Source: CAYPEL01 sp964409635 (lineage in GTDB: Bacteria > Pseudomonadota > Gammaproteobacteria > DSM-19610). From it: a stretch of DNA of 40,157 nt. The stretch covers positions 1-40,157 of the forward strand of contig CAYPEL010000004.1 in assembly GCA_964409635.1 (NCBI GenBank). The letters are read 5' to 3'. Of this stretch, positions 16,680 to 24,681 are shown one piece after another (the first letter of the stretch is position 1; each line of letters starts with the position of its first letter). Position numbers and translations under genes: made by a program. The notes under the pieces were generated by a model, which was given only the letters and a program-made list of their open reading frames with translations, was not told the DNA's origin and ran no database searches.

Positions 16680-17126
16680 GTGGCAACTAAAAAGAAATGG
16701 TGGCTTGAAGTACATTTTTTAATAGCCCTGCTGGCTGCTGGTATTTTCTGGGCCGGTTTGTATGTTATGACAAGTCCGAACCCGGATTGGTTCTGGCCAC
16801 TGCAGGCGCCGATGGCTTTCCTGTATCCGGCGCTTATTTATCCTGTTGTGGAAGAGTTGGTGTTTCGAGGCGTAATACAGGAATGGATACAGCAGAAATT
16901 ACCCGGATTAGCCATAGGGGTGATTTCCATAGCCAATCTGACCACCAGCGTGCTGTTTACCGCGCTGCATTTCATCAACCATCCGCCTTTATGGGCAGCT
17001 TCGGTCTTTATACCTTCGTTGATTTTTGGCTACTTCAAAGATAGAACCGGCGGGCTGGGAGCACCTATAGCCTTGCACATGTTTTATAACAGTGGATATG
17101 TTCTGCTATTTACTCACGGGCTGTGA
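16680..17126 (+). CDS. Small CPBP/CAAX-type glutamic intramembrane protease (possibly MrtJ-like)
   Basis: A 148-residue membrane protein with four or five predicted helices and all CPBP protease motifs: VEELVFRGVIQ (paired Glu plus Arg), FTALHFINH and ALHMFYNSGY (HxxxN). These form the glutamic intramembrane protease site. Its short length and motif spacing resemble the processing enzymes of C-terminal sorting systems, in particular the JDVT-CTERM type (MrtJ), but this assignment is from memory of the family and not proven. No protein with such a C-terminal sorting tail is in the window. The start is a GTG at 16680 without a good ribosome-binding site; the gene diverges from the DUF302 gene 70 bases away. 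Confidence 0.82.
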   Translation: MATKKKWWLEVHFLIALLAAGIFWAGLYVMTSPNPDWFWPLQAPMAFLYPALIYPVVEELVFRGVIQEWIQQKLPGLAIGVISIANLTTSVLFTALHFINHPPLWAASVFIPSLIFGYFKDRTGGLGAPIALHMFYNSGYVLLFTHGL

Positions 17127-17130
17127 GTCA

Positions 17131-17258
17131 TAGTCCAGCTGCTGGGTAAGGGATCAGCTAACGCCTGCGAGACACGACTTGCGGTGAACGGTGAGCTGGA
17201 CGGACTAAGAGCCGAGCGCAACAGTGAAGCCGTAGCGCCCGGTATAGTAGCTGATTAG
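17131..17258. repeat. Nested inverted repeats in the gap after the CPBP protease
   Basis: Two imperfect inverted pairs interlock in this convergent gap. TAGTCCAGCT (17131-17140) pairs with AGCTGGAC (17194-17201), and GATCAGCTA (17152-17160) pairs with TAGCTGATT (17248-17256). The stretch between is G+C richer than the flanks and contains near-repeats GCGAGACACG and GCCGAGCGC. It does not look like an intrinsic terminator because no T-run is present, and no known RNA family is recognised. Confidence 0.4.
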
Positions 17259-17566
17259 TCTTCGCCTAGCGGGCGTACAAAGGTGTGCCTGAAAGGTTCG
17301 GTGACAAGCTTCTTAGCCGCTTCGTCAACATTTCCACCTAGCAGGCTGAATGGCAGGGAAACCAAGAATACTGCTGTAGAAGCCACCGTGCCGACAACCA
17401 TAATTGGCCGTACCAGCAACGCATCAAACATCATCTCACCACCAGAGGGTCCGGCTTCGGCCAAACCATAGGTGTTCGCCTGGCTAACGGGTGCAAAGGA
17501 AAGCGATGCAACAGCCAACAGGCCAGCCATCACTAAACTGGTTATTTTTTTAAACATTCCACGCAT
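17255..17566 (-). CDS. Small exported protein of a conserved gammaproteobacterial family, function unknown
   Basis: A 103-residue precursor with a signal peptide (residues 1 to about 30, cleavage after VSQA). A mature part follows, containing FDALLVRPIMVVGTVASTAVFLVSLPFSLL and ending HTFVRPLGED. The pattern 'RP-x2-VVGTV...PFSLLGGN...VRPLGE' recurs in small proteins of gammaproteobacteria that databases often label vaguely as transporters; no transport function is supported. One hydrophobic segment remains in the mature protein, so it may be inner-membrane anchored. A GGAGG site 8 bases before the ATG at 17566 fixes the start. A -10-like box with an overlapping palindrome lies upstream. Confidence 0.75.
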   Translation of the reverse strand: MRGMFKKITSLVMAGLLAVASLSFAPVSQANTYGLAEAGPSGGEMMFDALLVRPIMVVGTVASTAVFLVSLPFSLLGGNVDEAAKKLVTEPFRHTFVRPLGED

Positions 17567-17946
17567 GGGTTTTACCTCCAGATTACGCTCTTCAAAAGAC
17601 CTTACATTGACTTAAGTATAGTCAGACAAGCTGACAATTAATCTGCGTTATCGGCATCACCGGAGTAATACTAAGTAATTTGATCATGCCTGCACCCGGT
17701 GATTGACAGGCTGGCATTCCTTCAGATAAAACTATAGCGCTCTATATGATTACTAACCTCTTGTAAGCATTTAGTAATTTTTATTTTCGAATCCACGGCA
17801 GGCAGGCAAAACAGATGCGTATAACAGTCACAGTCGGATGCACCAAAACCTGCAACTGGTACTGAATTCTGTGACAAAGCGCTGATTTTTTCAGCCCACT
17901 GATGCTCCAGGCAATGGGCGTCCTGGCTCAGGCGCAATGGTTTCAA
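17567..17946. other. 380-base intergenic region with operator-like palindromes
   Basis: This gap lies upstream of the small exported protein and downstream of purC. On the minus strand TATACT (17615-17620) is a likely -10. GTCAG-ACAAG-CTGAC (17621-17635) is an inverted repeat sitting directly in the spacer, as expected for a repressor site. Further up, ATCACCGG (17656-17663) and CCGGTGAT (17696-17703) are perfect 8-base inverted arms. A TTG-started frame covers 17722-17946 but has no family or ribosome-binding support and is not called. Confidence 0.4.
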
Positions 17947-18849
17947 TTACAAGCCCGGCAAGTCTGAGCCGGTCAGACAGGTGAGTGCTTCGCGGTATTT
18001 TTCGGCAGTCCGGTTAATAATTTCATCGGGTAAAGGTGGCCCCGGTTCCGTTTTATCCCAGTCCAGCGTCTCCAGGTAATCGCGCACAAACTGCTTGTCG
18101 AAACTCGGTGGACTGATCCCGGGTCTGTAGGAATCTTCTGGCCAGAAGCGTGATGAATCCGGCGTCAGCACCTCATCGATCAATACCAATTGACCATCGG
18201 TATCCAAACCGAATTCAAATTTGGTATCAGCGATGATGATGCCTTTGGTTTTTGCATACCGCGCAGCTTGAGCATAAATCGCCAGGCTGACATCACGCAG
18301 CTGTGTAGCCAATTCCACCCCGAGCTTCTCGGCAGATTGGCTAAAACTGATATTTTCATCGTGATCACCCACATCGGCTTTGGTTGATGGCGTGTAGATA
18401 GGTTCGGGTAGCTGTTCCGCCATCTGTAATCCGGCAGGCAGTTCGATACCACAAACGGCGCCGGTTTTTTGATAGTCTTTCCAACCCGATCCAATCAAAT
18501 AACCGCGCGTTATGGCTTCTACTGGCAAGGCCTTCATTTTTCGTACCACAATAGCGCGGCCAGCCACCTGGTTACGCTCAGCCAGATCAGGCAGCACCTC
18601 CTCCAGGCTCAAGTCTGCCAGATGATTCGGCACCAAACCAGCCGTGCGGTCAAACCAGAAATTAGACACCGCCGTCAGTACTGCACCTTTGCCAGGTATC
18701 GGAGCCGGTAAAACAACATCAAAGGCGGACAACCGGTCTGTTGTCACAATCAACAAATACTCGCTACCCACCGCATAGATATCACGTACTTTACCCCTGG
18801 CAACCAGTGGCAGGCTTTGCAGATCGGATTGAAAAAGGACATCCAGCAT
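17947..18849 (-). CDS. purC: Phosphoribosylaminoimidazole-succinocarboxamide synthase (SAICAR synthetase)
   Basis: Joins CAIR and aspartate with ATP to give SAICAR in purine synthesis. The 300-residue protein shows the family blocks LVARGKVRDIYAVG, TTDRLSAFDVVLP, KADVGDHDENIS, IADTKFEFG and DEVLTPDSSRFWP. The frame extends back to 18900, but ATG at 18849 (MLDVLFQSDLQSLP) gives the standard N-terminus and length of the long-form PurC. It is transcribed away from purEK, separated by about 210 bases, so genes for neighbouring pathway steps are divergent here. Confidence 0.93.
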   Translation of the reverse strand: MLDVLFQSDLQSLPLVARGKVRDIYAVGSEYLLIVTTDRLSAFDVVLPAPIPGKGAVLTAVSNFWFDRTAGLVPNHLADLSLEEVLPDLAERNQVAGRAIVVRKMKALPVEAITRGYLIGSGWKDYQKTGAVCGIELPAGLQMAEQLPEPIYTPSTKADVGDHDENISFSQSAEKLGVELATQLRDVSLAIYAQAARYAKTKGIIIADTKFEFGLDTDGQLVLIDEVLTPDSSRFWPEDSYRPGISPPSFDKQFVRDYLETLDWDKTEPGPPLPDEIINRTAEKYREALTCLTGSDLPGL

Positions 18850-19023
18850 ACGGGTTCCCCGCAAATAGACCATTGTACCGGCGCCCCTGATTCTACCCAA
18901 GGCTTCCAGGCCAGAAACCGCAGTTGACCACTACAAGGTCGGCACAAAATAATTGAGATAACCCTACAAAGCGGTATAAACAGCTTACCTATTCTGTACA
19001 GGCGCTACAGCCTGCCCGGGCGG

Positions 19024-19032
19024 TGGTACAAT
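19024..19032 (+). promoter_or_regulatory. Extended -10 promoter of purEK
   Basis: TGGTACAAT fits an extended -10 (TGn plus TACAAT, 5 of 6 consensus) 28 bases before the purE ATG. The -35 region (CTACAG) is weak, as is usual with extended -10 promoters. No PurR-type palindrome was recognised. Confidence 0.5.
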
Positions 19033-19060
19033 GCGGCCTTTATTTTTTGCAGGATAGACT

Positions 19061-19555
19061 ATGAATCCAGTAAAAGTAGGCTTGGTGATGGGCAGCAACA
19101 GCGACTGGGAAGTTATGCAGGCCGCTGCCGCACAACTTGATGACTTCGATGTCGGCTATGAAGCCCGTGTTGTCTCGGCCCACCGTACCCCTGACCTGCT
19201 GTTTGAGTACGCCGAAACCGCCAAAGACAAGGGCCTGACCTGCATCATCGCCGGCGCCGGGGGGGCTGCCCATTTACCGGGCATGCTGGCCGCCAAAACC
19301 ACCTTGCCGGTACTCGGCGTACCGGTGCCTTCACGTCATCTTAAAGGCATGGATTCATTACTTTCCATCGTGCAAATGCCTAAAGGCATTCCGGTTGCCA
19401 CCTTTGCTATTGGCACAGCCGGCGCCGCCAACGCCGCACTCTATGCGGTAAGTATTTTAGCTATACAGGATTCCAGTCTGGCGCAACGGCTCAGCGAATT
19501 CCGCGAACAACAAAAACAACACGCACTGAATATGCACTTACCCCCTGAATCGTGA
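19061..19555 (+). CDS. purE: N5-carboxyaminoimidazole ribonucleotide mutase
   Basis: Moves the carboxyl group of N5-CAIR to C4 to give CAIR, the substrate of PurC. This 164-residue class I PurE has the GSNSDWEVM phosphate loop, SAHRTPD with the catalytic His, GAGGAAHLPGM, and VPVPSRHLKGMDSLLSIVQMP. An AGGA site precedes the ATG. The last codons overlap the purK start by 4 bases (GTGA), showing translational coupling with the enzyme that makes its substrate. Confidence 0.97.
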   Translation: MNPVKVGLVMGSNSDWEVMQAAAAQLDDFDVGYEARVVSAHRTPDLLFEYAETAKDKGLTCIIAGAGGAAHLPGMLAAKTTLPVLGVPVPSRHLKGMDSLLSIVQMPKGIPVATFAIGTAGAANAALYAVSILAIQDSSLAQRLSEFREQQKQHALNMHLPPES

Positions 19556-20688
19556 TCTTTCCCGATGCCACGCTCGGCGTACTGGGTGGTGGTCAGCTCG
19601 GCCGCATGTTCACGCTGGCCGCACACAGCATGGGATACCGGGTCTGGATACTCGACCCTGACCCACACAGCCCGGCCGGGGCCGTTGCCGACCAACACCT
19701 GTGTGCTGATTACGCAGATCAAACGGCTCTCCAGAATCTGGCTGACAACTGTGCAGCTGTGACAACCGAATTTGAAAATGTACCGGCAGAATCACTCCAG
19801 TTTCTAGAAGCTAAAACCCGGGTACGCCCCAGCGCATCCAACGTGGCCATCGCCCGCGACCGGATTGCCGAAAAGACCTTTATCCGCGATCACGGCCTTG
19901 CAACAGCACCATTTTTCGCCATTCGTGACAAGGCTGATTTAAAAACAGCCTGCGGCGCTTTAGCGATGCCCGCGCTGCTGAAAACTGCGCAGCTGGGGTA
20001 CGACGGCAAAGGACAATATCAAGTTTCCGGTTTAGAAGATGCACAACAAGGCTTCGTAGCATTACAACAGACGGCCTGCGTACTGGAAGAACGCATCGAC
20101 TTGAAGCTTGAACTTTCGGTTATTCTCGCACGCAACGGACAAGGTGACTGTGTCTTTTACCCGCCTGGTGAAAACGTTCACCAGAACGGCGTCTTGCACT
20201 CCACAACCGTCCCTGCCGGTGTTTCTAAATCATTGACGGATAAAGCCATCAGCATGGCGGAAAAACTAGCCAGTGAACTGAATTATTGTGGCGTACTGAC
20301 TGTCGAATTTTTCCTGACTAAAACTGATGAGTTACTCATCAATGAAATGGCACCGCGGCCGCATAATAGCGGTCATTACACGCTGGATGCCTGCCCGACG
20401 AATCAATTTGAGCAGCAGGTTCGCATGTTATGTGGTCTACCGCCCGGCAACACGAAACTGCATTCACCGGCTGTCATGGTAAATCTACTCGGTGAACTGT
20501 GGCCACAGGATCGGTCGCCTGACTGGAATATCGTCTACCAACAAGCCAACACCAAACTGCACCTGTACGGAAAAGAACAGCCGCGTATTGGCCGCAAAAT
20601 GGGGCATTTTAACTGCCTGGCAAAATCGGCTGCAGAAGCTGGAGTCATAGCATTGTCAATTTATAAAGAGCTTTCTGGCGAAACATAA
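19552..20688 (+). CDS. purK: 5-(carboxyamino)imidazole ribonucleotide synthase
   Basis: ATP-grasp enzyme of 378 residues that carboxylates AIR with bicarbonate and ATP to N5-CAIR. Visible are the N-terminal GGGQLGRMFTLAAH loop, TTEFENVPAESL, the ATP-binding KTAQLGYDGKGQY segment and the metal/substrate block NEMAPRPHNSGHYT. It starts at a GTG that overlaps the purE stop, and the length is typical. Having both PurE and PurK points to the bacterial two-step route. It converges with the beta-helix protein gene with only 22 bases between stops. Confidence 0.96.
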   Translation: MIFPDATLGVLGGGQLGRMFTLAAHSMGYRVWILDPDPHSPAGAVADQHLCADYADQTALQNLADNCAAVTTEFENVPAESLQFLEAKTRVRPSASNVAIARDRIAEKTFIRDHGLATAPFFAIRDKADLKTACGALAMPALLKTAQLGYDGKGQYQVSGLEDAQQGFVALQQTACVLEERIDLKLELSVILARNGQGDCVFYPPGENVHQNGVLHSTTVPAGVSKSLTDKAISMAEKLASELNYCGVLTVEFFLTKTDELLINEMAPRPHNSGHYTLDACPTNQFEQQVRMLCGLPPGNTKLHSPAVMVNLLGELWPQDRSPDWNIVYQQANTKLHLYGKEQPRIGRKMGHFNCLAKSAAEAGVIALSIYKELSGET

Positions 20689-20710
20689 CTGCGCGGCTGG
20701 CCGAGTAATC

Positions 20711-22615
20711 TCAACCCAGAATAAGAGGCGGCGCAGGCGCAGAAGCGGGATTGGGGGTTGGTGCAAGTGTTGGTTTCGGCGCGGATGCTGGCGCAACTGT
20801 ATCACTCCACTCAAAAGCGCCTACATCTGGCGCGTCACCATGCACGACCAGCGTTCCGTCGGAGTCCTTCCATAACCAGATAAAGTCTCCCGCATTACGG
20901 GCAATTGGCGAGGAGAGAATAATAGTATTCGTCTTATCATCCACGCTAACAATCTGTACTTTTTTAGCAGAAGTAATGTTGTTTGGATCAGAACCCACAG
21001 CAATCCAGTCACTGTTAACATTCATCCAGCCAGGAAATTCATGCGCCTCGCCGTAGAAAAACCGGGAATCCTCTACATTCAGCACTGTTCCTGAACCACT
21101 ATCTGCTTTAGCAACTTGAGTTAAAGGCGCGGCTGCATCAATGTACGGAGAAGTCGACTTTAGATGGTAGTCTTTAGCGGAATAATTCTTAAAAGAATTC
21201 CTATCCAGCTTATCGTCATACTCATTTTCAAAACCATTCCAACCTGTGAATTCCTGACCATCGGGATTTCGATACGACAATCTCACGGCAGCGAGGGACT
21301 CATTTCCACCGCCCAAGTTGACAACTTTTTGTGCAGAAGAATCACCCAGCTTACCCATAACATTTTGCACCCAACGGTCTTTCCCATCATCGAAACCACG
21401 CCAGTAATGAATTAACAAACGGCTGCCATTTGTATTATCGTGACCATACAGGAAATTATTCCAGAAACGATTCCGTCCCTTATCCTGCCCCCCGCCGAAG
21501 ACGAAAGATCCAATCGCCGTACTCTGATTATGCACAATAGTATTGTTATAAATACGGTTATCGTGGGCACGTGGCCCATTGGATCCGGAACTTATAGCAA
21601 TACCGGCCAAAGCTGTCAGATTACTGTCTTTTGCCCCCGCCTCTGTAATCAGGTTGTATCGAATAATATTCTCGTAAGCTGCAAACTGAAGCGCATTTCC
21701 TGGGCCGCCTCGCGGGTTCTTATTGCCTCCACTTGCCTTGAGGCTATTGTTTTCGATCAAATGGTGGTCTTGACGATAGCTGTTTTCAGCCAGCCCGTAA
21801 GCACTCATCGCAGTATGCTCAGGATTTTCAACCACGTTATTTCGAAAAACATTCTTGTAGGTGGTACCAGCATTCTGGTTAAGGCTCACATGACGTGATT
21901 CTCCAATGTAGCAATTTTCAATCAAATTGTGATGTGCATCCTTTGCCAGCGTCACGGTATCCTCCGTAAATATCGAATCACCTTCTGCTTCAGCGTAGCC
22001 GTATATCTCACAATTCCTCAAGATATTGTGTTTGGATTCAAAGTTTCCTTTATACCAATAGTCTCCGAAAGCCCAACCTCTTCCTGGGCCAATGTTCGGC
22101 CTGCCCCGCTCCATGACTACATTTTCGACTACACAACCTGTCGACCCAGTGAAGTTCCCGTACAGTTCCGTGTCGTTTGTTGGCTGCACTATAATTAGAC
22201 GATCCTGGTCTGTACCGCCTGGCGCGCGGCCACTGACGGTCACAAAGCGCTTCCCGCCTAGTGCTATTAAACCTTTTCCGCCATAGCCTTTCTGCCACAC
22301 AAAAGTATCAAGAATTACCTTTCCATCACCCGCTGCACGATACGTTATACGTGCATCGTTACTTGTTCCTGAATTTTCAGGCCGTATCTGGTCGCTGTAC
22401 TTGCCTGCATGAATCAGTACTGTGTCACCGGCTATGAGTGTTTTGTTAGCCTTGGCAATTGTCTTCCATGGATGGCTTTGTGTGCCAGGGTTGCTATCCT
22501 TGCCATTGGGACTCACATGAAAAGATCCAGCATTTGCCATTTGACTGACCCATAACACACTGAAAGCCAGTAACTGCACCAGGACAAAACTCATATTTCT
22601 CTGCATAACATTCAT
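20711..22615 (-). CDS. Secreted right-handed parallel beta-helix protein with Pro/Ala-rich tail
   Basis: A 634-residue exported protein. A signal peptide (about residues 1-30, ending MANAG) precedes a DUF1565-like start (FHVSPNGKDSNPGTQSHPWKTIAKA) and many imperfect Asn-rich rungs of a pectate-lyase-type beta helix, for example NLIENCYIG, KNVFRNNVVEN, HLIENNSLK and NRIYNNTIVHN. A C-terminal sandwich-like part follows, then ~25 residues of Ala/Pro repeats (APASAPKPTLAPTPN). Relatives include polysaccharide lyases and surface carbohydrate-binding proteins; catalytic residues cannot be assigned. The gene is visibly more A+T rich than the adjacent pur genes, which may indicate transfer. It diverges from sixA across a 434-base gap. 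Confidence 0.78.
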   Translation of the reverse strand: MNVMQRNMSFVLVQLLAFSVLWVSQMANAGSFHVSPNGKDSNPGTQSHPWKTIAKANKTLIAGDTVLIHAGKYSDQIRPENSGTSNDARITYRAAGDGKVILDTFVWQKGYGGKGLIALGGKRFVTVSGRAPGGTDQDRLIIVQPTNDTELYGNFTGSTGCVVENVVMERGRPNIGPGRGWAFGDYWYKGNFESKHNILRNCEIYGYAEAEGDSIFTEDTVTLAKDAHHNLIENCYIGESRHVSLNQNAGTTYKNVFRNNVVENPEHTAMSAYGLAENSYRQDHHLIENNSLKASGGNKNPRGGPGNALQFAAYENIIRYNLITEAGAKDSNLTALAGIAISSGSNGPRAHDNRIYNNTIVHNQSTAIGSFVFGGGQDKGRNRFWNNFLYGHDNTNGSRLLIHYWRGFDDGKDRWVQNVMGKLGDSSAQKVVNLGGGNESLAAVRLSYRNPDGQEFTGWNGFENEYDDKLDRNSFKNYSAKDYHLKSTSPYIDAAAPLTQVAKADSGSGTVLNVEDSRFFYGEAHEFPGWMNVNSDWIAVGSDPNNITSAKKVQIVSVDDKTNTIILSSPIARNAGDFIWLWKDSDGTLVVHGDAPDVGAFEWSDTVAPASAPKPTLAPTPNPASAPAPPLILG

Positions 22616-23049
22616 AACCTACTCATTATTACTAAACTGACACCCGGCCTACCCTTGATTGGCACATCCTAAGCATCGTAATTTCACCACGCCTCACTGA
22701 ATTATCGATTATTTAGAATAAAACCTGATCAGGAATTGTCAAAACTGTGAACTGGTTACAAGACAGTCTCTCTTTTGCTTTATCTTGTATCACTTTATGT
22801 AAGTGTTTACCTACTCACTTACTATTACTCGTATCGTTTTCATAAACGACTCTACTGCATATCACATGCCAAAATTAATCTCGCACCGCTGCAAAAATAA
22901 AATATCTGCTGGAATAGGAAGTTACAAAAGAGTTACAGAGGGTTACAATATTTTGACTTCTCATAAAGCTTTGCATACTCCCAGAAACTGTCGCAAGCTT
23001 GCAACAGAGCTTCTACGCTCTTCCTGCAAATAGATATGGAACTACGCCA
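22616..23049. other. 434-base A+T-rich intergenic region between beta-helix gene and sixA
   Basis: No gene is supported here: the one sizeable open frame (22803-23033) has no family-like features. The region carries four copies of GTTACA on the plus strand (22755, 22921, 22932 and 22942), the last three phased by 11 and 10 bases. A -35-like TTGACT lies immediately downstream. It must contain promoters for both flanking divergent genes. Confidence 0.6.
22921..22947 (+). promoter_or_regulatory. Three helically phased GTTACA repeats (OmpR/RstA-type binding site) upstream of sixA
   Basis: GTTACA occurs at 22921, 22932 and 22942, one DNA turn apart on the same face. The last pair reads TACA-N4-GTTACA, matching the conserved bases of the RstA box described for enterobacteria (TACA-N4-GTTACA). 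A TTGACT -35-like hexamer follows about 4-5 bases downstream, in the position expected for a site bound by a class II activator. The identity of the regulator is inferred. Confidence 0.4.
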
Positions 23050-23544
23050 ATGTTGCAATTGACCTTGATCCGTCACGCTAAATCGAGTTGGGGTGACCCG
23101 GGACTGAGTGATTTTGACCGCCCTTTGAACAAAAGGGGTTTTCGCGACGCTCCCAAAATAGGCGAAATTCTCAAAGAAAAACTGGCGCCTATCGACCAGT
23201 TCATCAGCAGCCCGGCCACGCGAGCAATCACCACTTCCATACTATTTGCAGAAATGCTGGGATACCCCGAAGCAAATATTAAACAGGAACAGCCATTGTA
23301 TAATGCATCACTACAGGCGCTGTTAACGCTAATTCACGAACTGGATCACGCGGCAAAACACTGCGTACTGGTTGCACACAATCCGGGCCTGTCACAGCTT
23401 GCTGATTATCTGGAGAGCGGCCGGACAGGCGACCTGCCCACCTGTGCAGTGGTATCGTTTACTTTCGATCTGGATGACTGGCGCGCAGTAGGACGTAGCA
23501 GCGGACAGATAGTTCTGTATGAATACCCGAAAAAATACAGCTAA
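23050..23544 (+). CDS. sixA: Phosphohistidine phosphatase SixA family
   Basis: A 164-residue histidine phosphatase of the SixA branch, which removes phosphate from phosphohistidine in relay proteins or PTS-type carriers. It shows LTLIRHAKSSW (the catalytic RH motif), SDFDRPLNKRG, SSPATRAITTS and VLVAHNPGLSQLADYL with the second catalytic His. The frame extends back to 22999, but ATG at 23050 (MLQLTLIRHAK) is the family start. It converges with the second histidine phosphatase gene, 24 bases between stops. The upstream gap contains phased repeats of a response-regulator type site. Confidence 0.88.
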   Translation: MLQLTLIRHAKSSWGDPGLSDFDRPLNKRGFRDAPKIGEILKEKLAPIDQFISSPATRAITTSILFAEMLGYPEANIKQEQPLYNASLQALLTLIHELDHAAKHCVLVAHNPGLSQLADYLESGRTGDLPTCAVVSFTFDLDDWRAVGRSSGQIVLYEYPKKYS

Positions 23545-23568
23545 GCGGCTGACCCGAATGCCCACGTA

Positions 23569-24180
23569 CTAATGCGTATAGTTAGTTCCCGGGCAATTAT
23601 GAAATTCCAATTTGTTGCCGTATTCACCATGACGAAACCGGGTAATACCGGCATTATCAATCCGCGCCCGGTACCAGGCGACAGGATCAGAGTGCAGAAC
23701 ATAGCCTAGTGCCGCACGAATCACACCCGCGTGTGCAGTAATTAATACATGCTGACCTGCATAGCTTTTAAGTACCGATTCGTAACCATCGGCCACACGT
23801 TTGCCAAACGCATCCAGTGGCTCACAACCTTTTGGCCGATTATGGACAGGATCACGGTAAAATGCTGCATACTCTTCGGCATCACGTTCGATAATTTCCT
23901 GTGGGCTAAGCCCTTCCCAACTCCCCATACCCACTTCACGGAAATTTGAATCAACCTGAACTGAGCATTTGATTTTTTCAGCCAGCGCGTCCGCAAAGGC
24001 GCTGCAACGCTGCATCGGCGAAGAAACAATAACGTCCCACCCGGAAAAATCACCCACTGATTGCCACATTTGCTGCCAACCCTTTTCGCTCAGGGGGTCA
24101 TCTACGGCATCACCCCGGTAGCGCCGGCCACCTTCCGGTTCACCGTGGCGCATGAAATCAATAATTGTCTCTTTTGTCAC
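23569..24180 (-). CDS. Histidine phosphatase family protein (CobC/phosphoglycerate mutase-like)
   Basis: A 203-residue member of the histidine phosphatase branch 1. IDFMRHGEPEGG carries the nucleophilic RHG, SSPMQRCSAFADAL the second phosphate-binding Arg, FREVGMGSWEGL the acid region, and VLITAHAGVIRAAL the second His. The layout is that of CobC-like (alpha-ribazole phosphatase) enzymes, but no cobalamin genes are nearby, so the substrate is open. Its start overlaps the stop of the upstream unknown gene by 4 bases (ATGA), so the two are translationally coupled. It faces sixA, which belongs to the same superfamily but is distinct in sequence. Confidence 0.87.
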   Translation of the reverse strand: MTKETIIDFMRHGEPEGGRRYRGDAVDDPLSEKGWQQMWQSVGDFSGWDVIVSSPMQRCSAFADALAEKIKCSVQVDSNFREVGMGSWEGLSPQEIIERDAEEYAAFYRDPVHNRPKGCEPLDAFGKRVADGYESVLKSYAGQHVLITAHAGVIRAALGYVLHSDPVAWYRARIDNAGITRFRHGEYGNKLEFHNCPGTNYTH

Positions 24181-24593
24181 TTACCACTCAACCCACGATC
24201 TAAAGGCGTTACGGTTGCATCGCCCTTTGGGGGCAGCTGACGTTTTTCAAGAAGTTCAAGCGCTGCAAAAAACTCGCCCGTAATACGTTGTAGGGCCGGT
24301 TCAGCCTTGGGCTCGTAAACCACGCACTCATAACTCACCGGCGCTCGCAAATCATCACGCTCCTGTGGACGAATAGACTGCCAGGAAAATTCAATTCTGC
24401 GCGGGATTTGGCCATCGATAAAGACGATTTCCTCATTATCGATGATCGCGAGGTATTGCATGGTGCGTATGGGGACAAACAAGACCTCGCCATTTAAGCG
24501 GGCAAACATCAGATGAATTTTATTATAGAGTCCGGCCGACATAGTACGCGGTTGCCGGCTCAATTCATCGCCACGGCTGAAGCTTAATTCCAT
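24177..24593 (-). CDS. Unknown protein coupled to a histidine phosphatase
   Basis: I do not recognise this 138-residue protein. It has no signal or membrane helix. Its core looks like an antiparallel beta domain (GEVLFVPIRTMQYLAIIDNEEIVFIDGQ, RRIEFSW), followed by a helix (RITGEFFAALELLEKRQLPP) and a loose C-terminus. Its stop overlaps the start of the histidine phosphatase by 4 bases, so the products are probably made together and may form one functional unit. ATG at 24593 has a GAGG placed too close to be ideal; ATG at 24542 is an alternative. Confidence 0.72.
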   Translation of the reverse strand: MELSFSRGDELSRQPRTMSAGLYNKIHLMFARLNGEVLFVPIRTMQYLAIIDNEEIVFIDGQIPRRIEFSWQSIRPQERDDLRAPVSYECVVYEPKAEPALQRITGEFFAALELLEKRQLPPKGDATVTPLDRGLSGK

Positions 24594-24681
24594 GCCTCAA
24601 GCATACAATCAAATCCCGATATATTCATCACCCTGAAGTCAGCAATAAATCAAGGAACCTGTCTGTGATGGATAGCGTCAT

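Noticed and set aside
17722..17946. A 74-codon frame starting at TTG directly after the purC stop, with several cysteines.
   Set aside because: No ribosome-binding site, rare start codon and no recognisable family. It could be real but is not supported.
22803..23033. A 76-codon plus-strand frame upstream of sixA.
   Set aside because: It covers the phased repeats and promoter-like elements, and the translation shows no domain or conserved pattern.
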